Origin: an uncultured Lachnospiraceae bacterium
GTDB taxonomy: Bacteria > Bacillota > Clostridia > Lachnospirales > Lachnospiraceae
Length of the DNA stretch: 14,281 nucleotides
Assembly: GCA_934394615.1 (NCBI GenBank)
Contig: CAKRRJ010000061.1
Location: forward strand, 1-14,281
Reading direction: 5' to 3'
Part shown: piece after piece, positions 1 to 7,156 of the stretch
Layout: each line of letters opens with the position of its first letter
Position numbering within the stretch: the first letter of the stretch is position 1
Made by a program: the position numbers and the translations under genes
Notes under the pieces: model-generated
What the model was told of the DNA's origin: nothing
The model's database searches: none
Seen by the model: the letters and a program-made list of their open reading frames with translations, nothing else

Positions 1-26
1 GCCATCATTGGTGATAATCCAGCCAC
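1..26 (-). CDS. mutS: DNA mismatch repair protein MutS, first 8 codons (partial, runs off window)
   Basis: Three bases after the miaB stop a GTG opens a frame reading (M)AGLSPMM before the window ends. This matches the usual N-terminus of bacterial MutS, where an S/T-P-M-M motif precedes the mismatch-recognition domain. An AGGAGAG Shine-Dalgarno lies inside the last codons of miaB, about 8 bases before the GTG, which supports this start. MutS recognises mispaired bases and starts mismatch repair, and miaB-mutS-mutL is a familiar gene order in Firmicutes. Seen: start codon, ribosome site and eight codons. Inferred: identity, from very little sequence plus context. Translation is probably coupled to miaB. 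Confidence 0.72.
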
Positions 27-29
27 GTT

Positions 30-1562
30 TTAACTCTCCTGTCCTTCCACTTGCTTTCCCATGTAGTAAAATCCCTTGGATTCTTCCAGGTATACGTCCA
101 CGATCTTTCCGATGAGGCTCTCGTCTCCCGGGAAATGCACCACGGTATTGTTGCTTAAGCGTCCGGTCACATATCCTTCTTTGTGATCGTCTAAAGTTTC
201 CACCAGGACTTTCTGGATGGTATGCAGATCGCGTCCGCAGACCTCGGAGGAGATCTTCTGCACTTCCTTTAACAGGCGGTCAAAGCGCTCCTTTACCACA
301 TCCTCCGGTACCTGCTCCATGGCTGCTGCCGGGGTGCCGGTACGCTTGGAGTAAATGAAAGTGAATGCGCTGTCGTAGCGGACACGGCGCACAACATCCA
401 TGGTCTCCTCGAAATCTTCCTCAGTCTCACCCGGAAAGCCCACAATAATATCCGTTGTCAAGGCAATATCCGGAATGGCCGCGCGGATCTTATCCACCAG
501 AGCCAGATAGCTCTCTTTGTCGTAATGGCGGTTCATCAGCTTTAAGATGCGGCTGCTGCCGGACTGTAACGGAAGGTGCAGATGGGTGCAGACCTTCTCG
601 CAGTCACGCATCGCCTCAATGAGCTCATCGGACAGATCCTTCGGATGGGAAGTCATAAAGCGGATGCGTTCCAGTCCCTCGACCTTGTTGATCTCACGCA
701 GAAGTTCCGCGAAAGTCATCGGGTTTTCCAGGTTCTTTCCATAGGAGTTTACATTCTGTCCAAGCAGCATAACCTCCACGACACCGTCTGCCACCAGTCT
801 TTTGATCTCCGCAACAATGTCCTCCGGCTTTCTGCTGCGCTCACGGCCGCGCACATACGGCACGATGCAGTAGCTGCAGAAGTTGTTGCAGCCAAACATG
901 ATGTTGACGCCGGACTTGAAGGAATACTTCCGGTCTACCGGAAGCTCCTCCACGATCTTATCGGTATCCTTCCAAATGTCCACGACCATGCGGTTTTCGC
1001 TCATCATGCGGCAGCATAAGAGCTCTGCCAGCTTGAAGATGTTGTGGGTTCCGAAGATTAAGTCCACATAGGAGTAGCTCTTCTGGATCTTCTCGATCAC
1101 AGACGGCTCCTGCATCATGCAGCCGCACAGGGAAATCATCATGCCCGGGCGTTTCTTCTTTAAGGTCTGTAAGTAGCCAAGACGGCCGTACACCTTCTGG
1201 TTCGCGTTATCGCGCACCGTACAGGTATTGTAAAGGACCAGGTCCGCATTCTCGGACTCCACCTCTTTTAAGCCGATCTCCTCCAGGATACCGCAGAGTT
1301 TCTCAGAATCCCTTGCGTTCATCTGGCATCCAAAAGTCGCGATGTGGAAGGTTCCATATTTATTCTCTGCCTGCAGTTCGGAAAGAAGGGAACCCTCGTA
1401 GCGCTCCGCTGCTTCTCCGCTGTCCACCAGTGCCTCAAACTGCTTCTTCCATAACGCTGCTGCCTGTTCTATAAAATAACGCTGGCGCGCGCCTTCCTCT
1501 TCCGGCGCCGCAGCACGGATCATCTCAAATTCCGGTGTTTCGTTCTGTCTGTATGTTTTCAT
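30..1562 (-). CDS. miaB: tRNA-2-methylthio-N6-dimethylallyladenosine synthase MiaB
   Basis: This radical-SAM methylthiotransferase adds a methylthio group to i6A37 of tRNAs reading UNN codons. The 510-residue protein has a Firmicutes-type N-terminal extension (about residues 1-68). The UPF0004/MTTase domain follows, with its three cluster cysteines visible at Cys79 (FGCQMN), Cys114 (NTCTVR) and Cys148 (CGCMMQ). The radical-SAM CX3CX2C motif is GCNNFCSYC with Cys225, Cys229 and Cys232, followed by the family signature VPYVRGRERSR. A TRAM RNA-binding domain occupies about the last 65 residues. All six cluster cysteines are present, so the enzyme should be active. GAGGT sits 6 bases before the ATG at 1562, supporting this start. 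The gene follows a 263-bp intergenic region holding a terminator, a promoter candidate and a palindromic element, and mutS starts 3 bp after its stop. The closest alternative, MtaB, is less likely given the N-terminal extension and the mutS neighbour. Confidence 0.96.
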   Translation of the reverse strand: MKTYRQNETPEFEMIRAAAPEEEGARQRYFIEQAAALWKKQFEALVDSGEAAERYEGSLLSELQAENKYGTFHIATFGCQMNARDSEKLCGILEEIGLKEVESENADLVLYNTCTVRDNANQKVYGRLGYLQTLKKKRPGMMISLCGCMMQEPSVIEKIQKSYSYVDLIFGTHNIFKLAELLCCRMMSENRMVVDIWKDTDKIVEELPVDRKYSFKSGVNIMFGCNNFCSYCIVPYVRGRERSRKPEDIVAEIKRLVADGVVEVMLLGQNVNSYGKNLENPMTFAELLREINKVEGLERIRFMTSHPKDLSDELIEAMRDCEKVCTHLHLPLQSGSSRILKLMNRHYDKESYLALVDKIRAAIPDIALTTDIIVGFPGETEEDFEETMDVVRRVRYDSAFTFIYSKRTGTPAAAMEQVPEDVVKERFDRLLKEVQKISSEVCGRDLHTIQKVLVETLDDHKEGYVTGRLSNNTVVHFPGDESLIGKIVDVYLEESKGFYYMGKQVEGQES

Positions 1563-1578
1563 TCTTTACCTCATATTT

Positions 1579-1711
1579 GTTACTGTTCACGCGTTGCGCA
1601 AACAGCAACGGATTTTGCCGATGCTTCGCATTCCAAATCGGCAAAATCTGCTGCCACCACTGTATCATACGGCATTTTCAGTTCAGAAAATGCCTACCCG
1701 TGTACAGTAAC
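1579..1711. repeat. MITE-like palindromic element with terminal inverted repeats and two internal hairpins
   Basis: The element is bounded by GTTACTGTTCACG (1579-1591) and CGTGTACAGTAAC (1699-1711), which are inverted repeats matching at 12 of 13 positions. Inside are a perfect 12-bp inverted repeat, GATTTTGCCGAT (1611-1622) with ATCGGCAAAATC (1637-1648), extended beyond a 3-base bulge by CAGCA/TGCTG (1603-1607 with 1649-1653). A perfect 9-bp hairpin, GGCATTTTC/GAAAATGCC (1671-1694), follows. A 6-bp hairpin CGTTGC/GCAACG (1592-1610) overlaps the left side and competes with the bulged extension. As RNA this could fold as a three-way junction closed by the terminal repeats. It has no coding capacity. 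No clear target-site duplication is seen. It fits a non-autonomous mobile repeat or a REP-type element; a cis-regulatory leader of miaB is the alternative. Confidence 0.72.
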
Positions 1712-1743
1712 CATTATTTACGTTATGCCGTTACAAAATAGAG

Positions 1744-1772
1744 ATTATAACATAAAAAGACTGGAATGCAAA
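1744..1772 (-). promoter_or_regulatory. Candidate sigma-A extended -10 promoter for miaB
   Basis: On the minus strand a perfect TATAAT (1744-1749) is preceded by TG one base upstream, giving TGTTATAAT, an extended -10. The -35 is weak: TTTGCA (1767-1772) with a 17-bp spacer, 4 of 6 to consensus. It would start transcription near 1737, giving miaB a leader of about 175 bases that contains the whole palindromic element. The -35 and spacer lie within the loop and distal arm of the preceding terminator. The -10 is convincing; the assignment as a working promoter is inferred. Confidence 0.5.
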
Positions 1773-1802
1773 GAGCAAAACGCCCGGTTTTCCAGTCTTT
1801 TT
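1754..1802 (-). terminator. Intrinsic terminator after the histidine phosphatase gene
   Basis: A perfect 13-bp inverted repeat, AAAAAGACTGGAA (1754-1766) with TTCCAGTCTTTTT (1790-1802), encloses a 23-base loop. Transcribed on the minus strand, the core stem AAGACTGGAA/TTCCAGTCTT ends in a short U-run. It begins 24 bases after the stop codon and closes the yhiN-to-phosphatase cluster. The A/T symmetry means it could also act on the plus strand, but no plus-strand gene is seen here. The loop is longer than usual. Confidence 0.72.
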
Positions 1803-1825
1803 CACAACTTCTAAATTTTATTTTC

Positions 1826-2506
1826 TCATTGGGTTTTCGTGTTTTCCCCGGTCTGCGCCGCTTTCTTTCCGGTGCGGAAATCCACGCACTCGGATGGATC
1901 ATAATAAATCTGGTCTTCTGCCTCCAGGACTGCGTTTCCCTGTTCCACCGCCACAATGTTCACGGCGCAGTTCGGCGGCACTTTTCCATGCCAGAAATCC
2001 GCCGGATTCTTGTATACATTGTGGAGAATGGCTCGGCAGGCACAGCCATGGCTCGCAATGAGGATGGTCTTATCCTGCCACTCCGGGCGGCTTACCAGTT
2101 CCTCCCAGAACGCCCTGGTGCGGGCGCAGAGATGTTCGATCGTCTCCCCGTCCGCAGCCGGCTGAAAATGGAACGGATCCTTATAGAAATCCTGAAAATG
2201 CTCCGACGGAATCTCAAAGTTTGAGGCACGACAGCCAAGGCCCTCCCAGGAGCCAAAACTCAGCTCCTCAATCCGGGCATCCTCATAAACCGGAATGTCC
2301 CGGCCTGCAAGCACCAGATCCGCCGTCTGCCTTGCCCGCTTTAAGGGACTGGAAATGGCAAAATCGAACGGAATTGTTTTTAACGCCTCCCCGGTCACCT
2401 TCGCCAGCCGGATGCCATTTTCATTCAACGGAATGTCGGTCTGCCCCTGAAGCCGTCCCTCCACATTCCACGGGGTCTCCCCGTGGCGGATGATATAAAG
2501 CCGCAT
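1826..2506 (-). CDS. Histidine phosphatase family protein (phosphoglycerate mutase-like, GpmB/CobC type)
   Basis: This 226-residue protein belongs to the branch-1 histidine phosphatase superfamily. The phospho-acceptor motif RHGET is at residues 7-11 with catalytic His8. SSPLKRARQTA at 52-62 supplies the conserved arginine, EELSFGSWEG at about 80-89 the acidic pocket, and SHG at 152-154 the second histidine (His153). The substrate cannot be read from sequence: relatives include alpha-ribazole phosphatase (CobC), broad-specificity phosphatases (PhoE/GpmB) and true cofactor-dependent mutases, and the short length argues against the last. The ATG shares one base with the proA stop (TAATG), so translation is probably coupled. 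It is the last gene before the terminator. Its C-terminal tail of about 15 residues is Lys/Thr/Gln-rich and not conserved-looking. Confidence 0.9.
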   Translation of the reverse strand: MRLYIIRHGETPWNVEGRLQGQTDIPLNENGIRLAKVTGEALKTIPFDFAISSPLKRARQTADLVLAGRDIPVYEDARIEELSFGSWEGLGCRASNFEIPSEHFQDFYKDPFHFQPAADGETIEHLCARTRAFWEELVSRPEWQDKTILIASHGCACRAILHNVYKNPADFWHGKVPPNCAVNIVAVEQGNAVLEAEDQIYYDPSECVDFRTGKKAAQTGENTKTQ

Positions 2507-3750
2507 TATGGTCTCACCTGCCCGTTTCCATAGATGATGTACTTGGTGGTAGTCAGCGCCTTTAAGCCCATCGGTCCTCTCGCGTGGAGTTTCTGGGTGC
2601 TGATGCCGATCTCCGCGCCAAAACCGAACTCCCCACCGTCCGTAAAGCGGGTGGATGCATTCACATAGACAGCCGCCGCATCGATCCGGTTTAAAAATTC
2701 CTGCGCGTGGTCATAATCCTTCGTGATGATGGCCTCGGAATGACCGGTATTGTAACGGTTGATGTGGCGGATCGCCTCATCCAGAGAATCCACAAGCTTT
2801 AAGGAAAGGATGTAATCCAGATACTCCGTTCCCCAGTCCTCTTCCGTGGCTTCAGAAAACTCCGGCACAATGCCTCTCGCCGCCTCATCGGCCCGGACTT
2901 CCACCGATTTTTCCGCAAGGCGTGCCGCGAGAAGCGGCAGAAATGCATCTGCAATGCTTCTATGTACCACCAGCGACTCGCACGCGTTGCACACACCAAT
3001 CCGCTGGGTCTTCGCGTTCATAATAATGTCGAGCGCCATATCGAAATCCGCGGTCTCATCCACATAGATGTGGCAGTTTCCGGTTCCCGTCTCAATGACC
3101 GGCACCGTACTGTTTTCCACAACGCTGCGGATAAGGCCTGCGCCGCCGCGCGGGATCAGCACATCCACAAACTCATTCAGGCGCATGAACTCCGCCGTCA
3201 CCGCCCGGTCGGTATCGGTGATGAGCTGCAGGGAGGACTCTGGAAGGCCGGAACGGGAGAGGCCGGTCTGCAGCCATTTTACAATCTCCTTGTTGGACTC
3301 AATCGCATCGCTTCCGCCCTTCAAGATCACGGCATTGCCGGTCTTAAAGCAGAGGCCGAACGCGTCAGAGGTCACATTTGGGCGCGCCTCATAGATCATG
3401 CCGACCACACCGAGCGGAACACGTTTTTCGCCGATCAGAAGGCCGTTTGGCCGCGGCTTCATGGAAATGACTTCTCCCACCGGGTCCGGAAGCTCCGCGA
3501 TCTTTAACAGACCGTCTGCCATAGCCTGCAGACGGTCCGGAGTCAGTTCCAGGCGGTCGATCATGCCCTGGCTCATGCCGTTTTCCGCCGCGCGGATCAC
3601 ATCTTCCTGATTCGCGGTCAGGATGTCTTCCTCTCCGTCCAGAAGCGCCTGCGCCGCCTGGCGCAGTCCCTCATTTTTCTGTGTAATGCCAAGACTGTTT
3701 AAATAGGATGCTGCTTCCTTTGCACGCGTACCGATCACTCTTAAATCCAT
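2506..3750 (-). CDS. proA: Gamma-glutamyl phosphate reductase (glutamate-5-semialdehyde dehydrogenase) ProA
   Basis: ProA catalyses NADPH-dependent reduction of gamma-glutamyl phosphate to glutamate-5-semialdehyde, the second step of proline synthesis. The 414-residue length is normal for the family. Visible motifs are [17 protein letters not shown] (about 115-130), the nucleotide-binding [14 protein letters not shown] (136-149), IPRGGAGLI (199-207), the [11 protein letters not shown] segment (220-230) and the catalytic cysteine in GVCNACESL (Cys254). The C-terminal [25 protein letters not shown] region is typical. AGGAGG lies about 7 bases before the ATG at 3750. ProA is separated from proB by ynzC and the cyclo-ligase gene on the same strand, all closely spaced, so the pathway enzymes are probably still co-transcribed. 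No damage is seen. Confidence 0.97.
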   Translation of the reverse strand: MDLRVIGTRAKEAASYLNSLGITQKNEGLRQAAQALLDGEEDILTANQEDVIRAAENGMSQGMIDRLELTPDRLQAMADGLLKIAELPDPVGEVISMKPRPNGLLIGEKRVPLGVVGMIYEARPNVTSDAFGLCFKTGNAVILKGGSDAIESNKEIVKWLQTGLSRSGLPESSLQLITDTDRAVTAEFMRLNEFVDVLIPRGGAGLIRSVVENSTVPVIETGTGNCHIYVDETADFDMALDIIMNAKTQRIGVCNACESLVVHRSIADAFLPLLAARLAEKSVEVRADEAARGIVPEFSEATEEDWGTEYLDYILSLKLVDSLDEAIRHINRYNTGHSEAIITKDYDHAQEFLNRIDAAAVYVNASTRFTDGGEFGFGAEIGISTQKLHARGPMGLKALTTTKYIIYGNGQVRP

Positions 3751-3783
3751 GCCGTTATCCTCCTGACTCGTCTTTTTATTGTT

Positions 3784-4389
3784 TTATGCCATTGTACTCA
3801 TTTCCTGCTCTCCGGTTATCACTGCATCCATCGGCTTATCATGTTGTTCCGTTGGAAGCTCCGGATAGATCTGAAACGGATAGCAGACTGCCACCCGCAG
3901 ATGCTCCGGCTCCTCTGAAAAGAAACGATCATAAAAGCCTCCTCCGTAGCCCATCCGCGCTCCATTTCCGGTAAACGCGGTCCCCGGCGTGATGACCACC
4001 GCGTTTTCGCACGCTGCCCGTTCGCAGTGCATGCCCGGCTCCGGAATACTGCGAAATCCCGGCACCAGGTCCGCCCGGTCCTTCACCAGATAAAAGTCCA
4101 TGCGCTCCCCGGTTACCCTCGGAAGCGCCACCGAAAAGCCCTGCTGCCACAGCGCGTCCATGAGCGCGAACGTATCCACTTCACCGCCAAATGACGCGTA
4201 GCAGTACACGGTATCCGGAATCTTTTCTTCTGCCCGCAGTCTGCCAAGCAGCTTTAAAACCTGTTCCCGGATTTTTTCGTCCATCGCGCGCTTTTCTGCG
4301 GCACGTTCTGGTTTTGTCAGTTCTGCCCGTCTCGTGCGGATCTGGCTCCGGATCTCTTTTTTAAGACTCCGTATGCTTGATTCCGCCAT
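3784..4389 (-). CDS. 5-formyltetrahydrofolate cyclo-ligase (MTHFS, YqgN family)
   Basis: The enzyme converts 5-formyl-THF to 5,10-methenyl-THF using ATP, returning stored folate to one-carbon metabolism. The signature MGYGGGFYDR is at residues 146-155 from this start, and the basic N-terminus (LKKEIRSQIRTRRAEL) provides the usual ATP/folate-binding helix. The substrate-binding region includes YASFGGEVDT and TPGTAFTGNG. The length of 201 residues is within the family range. The start is uncertain: ATG 4389 overlaps the end of ynzC by 29 bases and a TTG exists at 4401, and neither has a clear Shine-Dalgarno, so coupling to ynzC termination is likely. The gene lies in the proB-proA cluster, 33 bp before proA. 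The family is clear; start confidence is about 0.6. Confidence 0.92.
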   Translation of the reverse strand: MAESSIRSLKKEIRSQIRTRRAELTKPERAAEKRAMDEKIREQVLKLLGRLRAEEKIPDTVYCYASFGGEVDTFALMDALWQQGFSVALPRVTGERMDFYLVKDRADLVPGFRSIPEPGMHCERAACENAVVITPGTAFTGNGARMGYGGGFYDRFFSEEPEHLRVAVCYPFQIYPELPTEQHDKPMDAVITGEQEMSTMA

Positions 4390-4588
4390 ATTTTTTGCCA
4401 AGATCGGTGATGGTACCGTCTTTCTCCTTGATGGAAATGTTATTTAAGTGTGCCCGCATATTGTTTTTGATCGCTGCGACATATTCCTTGCGGAGTCTTG
4501 CCTGCTCCTCTTTTTCTTCCTCGGTCAGTCCCACAGACTGGGATTTGTGATAGAGGGTGTTGATTCTGTCAATGCTGCTCTGGTCCAT
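4361..4588 (-). CDS. DUF896 (UPF0291, YnzC-like) small cytosolic protein
   Basis: A 75-residue protein of the DUF896/YnzC family. The pattern is characteristic: an N-terminal helix (IDRINTLYHKSQSVG), the LTEEEKEEQARLRKEYVAAI segment and a helix reaching NNMRAHLNN, forming a two-helix hairpin, then a charged tail. No signal peptide or membrane segment is seen. AAAGGAG lies about 7 bases before the ATG. Known B. subtilis YnzC sits in the SOS-induced yneA operon and its biochemical role is not established. Here it lies between proB (29-bp gap) and the cyclo-ligase gene (overlap), so SOS control is not suggested by context and I see no LexA-like box. Function unknown. Confidence 0.9.
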   Translation of the reverse strand: MDQSSIDRINTLYHKSQSVGLTEEEKEEQARLRKEYVAAIKNNMRAHLNNISIKEKDGTITDLGKKYGGIKHTES

Positions 4589-4617
4589 ATGGAATCTCCT
4601 TTTCTAATGCTGTATTG

Positions 4618-5472
4618 TTATACGGTTTCGTATTTGGTGTTGATGTAGTCCATCAGGTCAAAGTCACGGTTCGGATGCGCTAAAAACAGCGTTCCTTTTT
4701 CCGCGCCGTTTACCAGTTCATGGATCACATCCACATCATCCGCGTTCGCGATGATCATGTCGGAACCGCTGTCTGTGGCAATGCGGGCCGCTGCCAGCTT
4801 TGCCGCCATGCCGCCTGTCCCCACATCGCTTCCGGAACCGCCGCCCATGCCGATGAGTTCCGGCGTGATTTCCTCCACCAGGCCGATGAAGCGCGCATCC
4901 GGGTTCTTATGCGGATCCTCCGAGTAGAGTCCGTCGATGTCGGACATGAGGATCAGAAGATCTGCTCCGATGAGCGCCGCAACAATCGCCGAAAGACGGT
5001 CGTTATCACCAAACTGAATCTCGTGGGTGGACACGGTATCGTTTTCATTGACGACCGGAACCGCGCCGAGACGCAGAAGTTCCTCAAAGGTATTCTGCGC
5101 GTTGACACGAGAATCCTCGTTCGTCATGGTATCCTTTGTCAAAAGCACCTGCGCCGCAATGTGGTTGTACTCAGAAAAGATCCTCTGATACACCATCATA
5201 AGCCTTGCCTGGCCCACAGCCGCGTACGCCTGCTTCTCGGAAATTGTCTGCGGACGTTTCTGCCCGCCGAGTGCCTGCCGCCCCGCCGCGATCGCGCCGG
5301 AGGAAACCAGGACCACGTCCTTTCCCTCTCCCTTTAAATCGCAGATCACGCGGATGAGCTTTTCAATCTTAAACAGGTTTAACTCCCCCGTCTTTTCATG
5401 CGTCAGGGAGGAGGAACCAATCTTGATGACGATCCGCTTTTTGTCTTTTAACTGTTCTCTGAAGCTGTTCAT
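4618..5472 (-). CDS. proB: Glutamate 5-kinase ProB (short form without PUA domain)
   Basis: ProB phosphorylates glutamate with ATP to gamma-glutamyl phosphate, the committed and usually feedback-regulated step of proline synthesis. The amino-acid-kinase fold is complete: VIKIGSSSLT (15-24), VLVSSGAIAAGRQALG (54-69), VVNENDTVST (140-149), FGDNDRLSA (154-162), LMSDIDGLY (175-183) and GTGGMAAKL (218-226). The protein ends at residue 284, just after the kinase domain, whereas E. coli and B. subtilis ProB are about 365 residues with a C-terminal PUA domain. The PUA absence looks natural: the last residues are coherent and ynzC follows normally 29 bp later. AAGGAGG lies 10 bases before the ATG at 5472. 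It follows the COG2509 flavoprotein by 64 bp and is probably read from the promoter at 8429-8457, as no proximal promoter is evident. Confidence 0.96.
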   Translation of the reverse strand: MNSFREQLKDKKRIVIKIGSSSLTHEKTGELNLFKIEKLIRVICDLKGEGKDVVLVSSGAIAAGRQALGGQKRPQTISEKQAYAAVGQARLMMVYQRIFSEYNHIAAQVLLTKDTMTNEDSRVNAQNTFEELLRLGAVPVVNENDTVSTHEIQFGDNDRLSAIVAALIGADLLILMSDIDGLYSEDPHKNPDARFIGLVEEITPELIGMGGGSGSDVGTGGMAAKLAAARIATDSGSDMIIANADDVDVIHELVNGAEKGTLFLAHPNRDFDLMDYINTKYETV

Positions 5473-5502
5473 ATAAAAGTAGCCTCCTTATCTGTCTGCC
5501 GC

Positions 5503-5524
5503 CTGCGCGTTCACAGAGGCGCAG
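5503..5524 (-). other. Intercistronic hairpin ahead of proB
   Basis: A perfect 6-bp GC-rich inverted repeat, CTGCGC (5503-5508) with GCGCAG (5519-5524), has a 10-base loop. It lies between the COG2509 stop and the proB Shine-Dalgarno. On the minus strand it is not followed by a U-run, so it is not an intrinsic terminator. It could be an RNA stability or processing element, or chance. Confidence 0.35.
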
Positions 5525-5536
5525 AAACAGGTTTTA

Positions 5537-7156
5537 TTATCTGCATGGGGCAAACCGTGCCGCGATGGCTTCCGCCACCTTTACGCCGTCCATGGCTGCC
5601 GAGGTGATGCCTCCCGCGTAGCCCGCGCCCTCTCCGCACGGATAAAGCCCGCGCACCTCGCTCTCAAACTTCTCATCGCGCCAGATGCGCACCGGAGAAG
5701 AGGTACGGCTCTCAATGCCCGCAAGCAGGGCATCCGGGCGGTCAAAACCGTGGATCATGTGCCCAAAGCCCTCCATCGCCTCGATGAGTGCGAGATTTAA
5801 CGGCTCCGGCATAATGGAGCGGACATCGCCAAACGCCCACTCTCCGCGAAACTGCGGCTGCACGCCGCCAAGGGCTGTGCTGATCTGATTCTGGCAGTAA
5901 TCCCCGTAAAGCTGGACCGGAATCCTGCCTCCTGCTGCCTGGTACGCAGCCTCCTCCAGCTTTCTCTGGAACGCCAGGCCTCCAAGCGCCCCGCGTTCCG
6001 GAAAATCTTCCGGAGTTACCGTCACGATCAGCGCGCTGTTCGCGTTCTCGCCTGCCCGGTCATGGTAGCTCATGCCGTTCACCGCAAGCCGCCCGGGTTC
6101 CGAAGAAGCGTTTACCACATAGCCGCCCGGGCACATGCAGAATGTATACACGCCACGCCCGCTCTTTGTCTGTCTGGTCAGCTTATAATTTGCCGCGCCG
6201 AGTGCCCCTGCATCTTCCCTGCCATACTGGGACAGGTTGATCATCTTCTGCGGATGCTGGATGCGCAGGCCCACAGCAAACGATTTCTCTTCCATCGGCA
6301 CACTGCGTTCTGAGAGCATGGCGAAGGTATCCCTCGCGCTGTGCCCGATCGCGAGCACAACTGCCTGGCTGCGGATCTCTTCTTCCTGCTGTGTTCCTGT
6401 TTCCGCGTCCACAAAACGCACCTTCACACCGCGCACGGCTCCGTTTTCCATCAGAAGATCTGTCATCTGCGTGTCAAAACGGACCGTTCCGCCCAGACGG
6501 ATGATCTCCTCGCGCATCTGTTTTACCACATCCGCCAGCACGTCCGTGCCGATGTGCGGCTTATGGTCGTACAGGATCGACGGATCCGCGCCGAACTCCG
6601 TAAAAAGCTCCAGCACAAGCTGACCCCGCTTTAACGGGTCCTTTACCAGCGTGTTCAGCTTTCCATCGGAAAATGTGCCTGCGCCGCCCTCACCAAACTG
6701 AACATTCGTCTGGACATCCAGGCTGCCTCCCTGCCAGAAGCGGTTCACCTTCTTCTGGCGTTTTTCCACGCAGCTTCCGCGTTCAATCAGAACCGGGCGG
6801 TAGCCGTGGCGCGCCAGCATCAGGCCGCAGAAGAGTCCTGCCGGTCCCGTTCCGATAATAACCGGGCGCTCCCGCAGCACCGTCTCTCCCGGCTCCGGAA
6901 AGTGGTACTGCGCATCTTTGCAGAGCATGATCTGCGGGCTCTTTGCCCTATGTACCACCTCTGATTCTTTCTTCACAGCGACATCTACCGTGTAGCTGTA
7001 AAACAGCTCCGGCTTCTTTCTCGCATCCAGAGAGCGCTTTCTTATATGAAGCTCCCGGATCTCTTCCGGCGAAACGCGCAGAAGTTTTGCTGCTTTTTTC
7101 TTAAGTGCCTCCGGCGTATGGTCTGCCGGAAGTTTGATCTGTGTTAATCGTATCAT
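5537..7156 (-). CDS. COG2509-type FAD-dependent dehydrogenase (NAD(P)/FAD-dependent oxidoreductase)
   Basis: A 539-residue predicted flavoprotein of the large uncharacterised COG2509 family. An N-terminal module of about 90 residues (IRLTQIKLP... LRVSPEEIRELHIRKRSLDARK) precedes the Rossmann fold, as is typical of the family. The dinucleotide-binding motif is VIIGTGPAGLFCGLMLA (about 99-115), closed by acidic Glu125 in LIERG. The family-specific FGEGGAGTFSDGKLNT is at about 154-169, and the C-terminal FAD motif GLYPCGEGAGYAGGITSAAMDG is near the end. ATG 7156 is preferred over an upstream start at 7213: it overlaps the yhiN-like stop as ATGA, the protein then begins where family members do, and GGGAG lies upstream. 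Electron donor and substrate are unknown. Co-transcription with a second flavoprotein and proBA is likely but does not define the reaction. Confidence 0.92.
   Translation of the reverse strand: MIRLTQIKLPADHTPEALKKKAAKLLRVSPEEIRELHIRKRSLDARKKPELFYSYTVDVAVKKESEVVHRAKSPQIMLCKDAQYHFPEPGETVLRERPVIIGTGPAGLFCGLMLARHGYRPVLIERGSCVEKRQKKVNRFWQGGSLDVQTNVQFGEGGAGTFSDGKLNTLVKDPLKRGQLVLELFTEFGADPSILYDHKPHIGTDVLADVVKQMREEIIRLGGTVRFDTQMTDLLMENGAVRGVKVRFVDAETGTQQEEEIRSQAVVLAIGHSARDTFAMLSERSVPMEEKSFAVGLRIQHPQKMINLSQYGREDAGALGAANYKLTRQTKSGRGVYTFCMCPGGYVVNASSEPGRLAVNGMSYHDRAGENANSALIVTVTPEDFPERGALGGLAFQRKLEEAAYQAAGGRIPVQLYGDYCQNQISTALGGVQPQFRGEWAFGDVRSIMPEPLNLALIEAMEGFGHMIHGFDRPDALLAGIESRTSSPVRIWRDEKFESEVRGLYPCGEGAGYAGGITSAAMDGVKVAEAIAARFAPCR

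Noticed and set aside
4720..5337. Long plus-strand open frame opposite proB (205 codons)
   Set aside because: It is an antisense shadow of proB: rich in His/Arg from reverse-complemented codons, without domain motifs or a ribosome site, while proB opposite is complete. The same applies to plus-strand frames at 2962-3507, 7843-8508, 1766-2224 and 11912-12454.
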